A stretch of 14,112 bases of DNA from Flavobacteriaceae bacterium (lineage in GTDB: Bacteria; Bacteroidota; Bacteroidia; Flavobacteriales; Weeksellaceae): positions 1-14,112 of the forward strand of contig JAISSC010000081.1 in assembly GCA_031273305.1 (NCBI GenBank), written 5' to 3'. Of this stretch, positions 14,006 to 14,112 are shown piece by piece. The notes under the pieces were generated by a model. The model was not told the DNA's origin and ran no database searches. It worked only from the letters and a program-made list of their open reading frames with translations. The position numbers and the translations under genes were made by a program. Numbering within the stretch: position 1 is the first letter of the stretch; each line of letters opens with the position of its first letter.

Positions 14006-14029
14006 GTAAAAACATGACAAAAATCATGT
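14006..14029 (-). terminator. Weak hairpin with T-tract near the right edge
   Basis: On the minus strand ACATGA, loop TTTTTG, TCATGT is followed by TTTTTAC. The 6-bp stem is AT-rich, so termination would be weak. It could end a minus-strand gene beyond the right edge. The rest of 13958-14112 holds no gene that I can see. Confidence 0.3.
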
Positions 14030-14112
14030 CTTTATCCTGAATGACTTTAGATATTTATGTATACATTTGGCATGGAATAATAGATAACGACTTATTCTAA
14101 ATTAGTTGATCA

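Overview
The window reads as chromosomal DNA of a low-G+C member of the Bacteroidota, most likely class Flavobacteriia. The evidence is the gene order rpmB-rpmG-DUF4295-ftsY, the ribosomal proteins L28 and L33 without zinc-binding CxxC pairs, the scarcity of Shine-Dalgarno sites, and several upstream sequences that fit the Bacteroidota -7 element TAnnTTTG. I cannot name a genus from the sequence alone.

Layout. Positions 1-1038 (minus) hold the 5' part of a very AT-rich gene of unknown function that runs off the left edge. It lies 70 bases downstream of mnmE, whose last 18 bases resemble the attachment site used by SGI1-type integrative elements, so the left edge may be the inside of a genomic island. 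From 1109 to 4835 (minus) there is a housekeeping block: rpmB, rpmG and a DUF4295 gene in one tight operon ended by a strong hairpin terminator, then ftsY, a peptide deformylase-like lipoprotein, and mnmE. An intergenic stretch of about 280 bases holding GC-richer imperfect inverted repeats separates this block from lnt (5118-6788, minus), the apolipoprotein N-acyltransferase.

From 6825 everything reads plus. A lipoprotein with a rhodanese domain is divergent from lnt. It is followed by three close paralogues of an unrecognised lipoprotein (7413-8174, 8308-9027, 9777-10481), with an unrelated membrane protein (9053-9724) between the second and third. The paralogues share nearly identical ends and a variable middle. 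Their flanks match in a mosaic way (copies 1 and 2 upstream, copies 1 and 3 downstream), which suggests tandem duplication followed by recombination. All four lipoproteins would be substrates of the Lnt encoded next to them. Then come a DUF2130 protein (coiled coil plus a nuclease-like core) and mgtE, a magnesium transporter.

The right end, 13383-13957, is a non-coding block of direct and inverted repeats built around a GTCATTGCG...GCAATCT motif, with nothing coding recognised between it and the right edge.

The parts most worth a second look are the mosaic lipoprotein array with its embedded membrane protein, the AT-rich partial gene beside an att-like mnmE end, the lipoprotein form of peptide deformylase, and the repeat block at the right. 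I see no complete new defence or mobile system inside the window.
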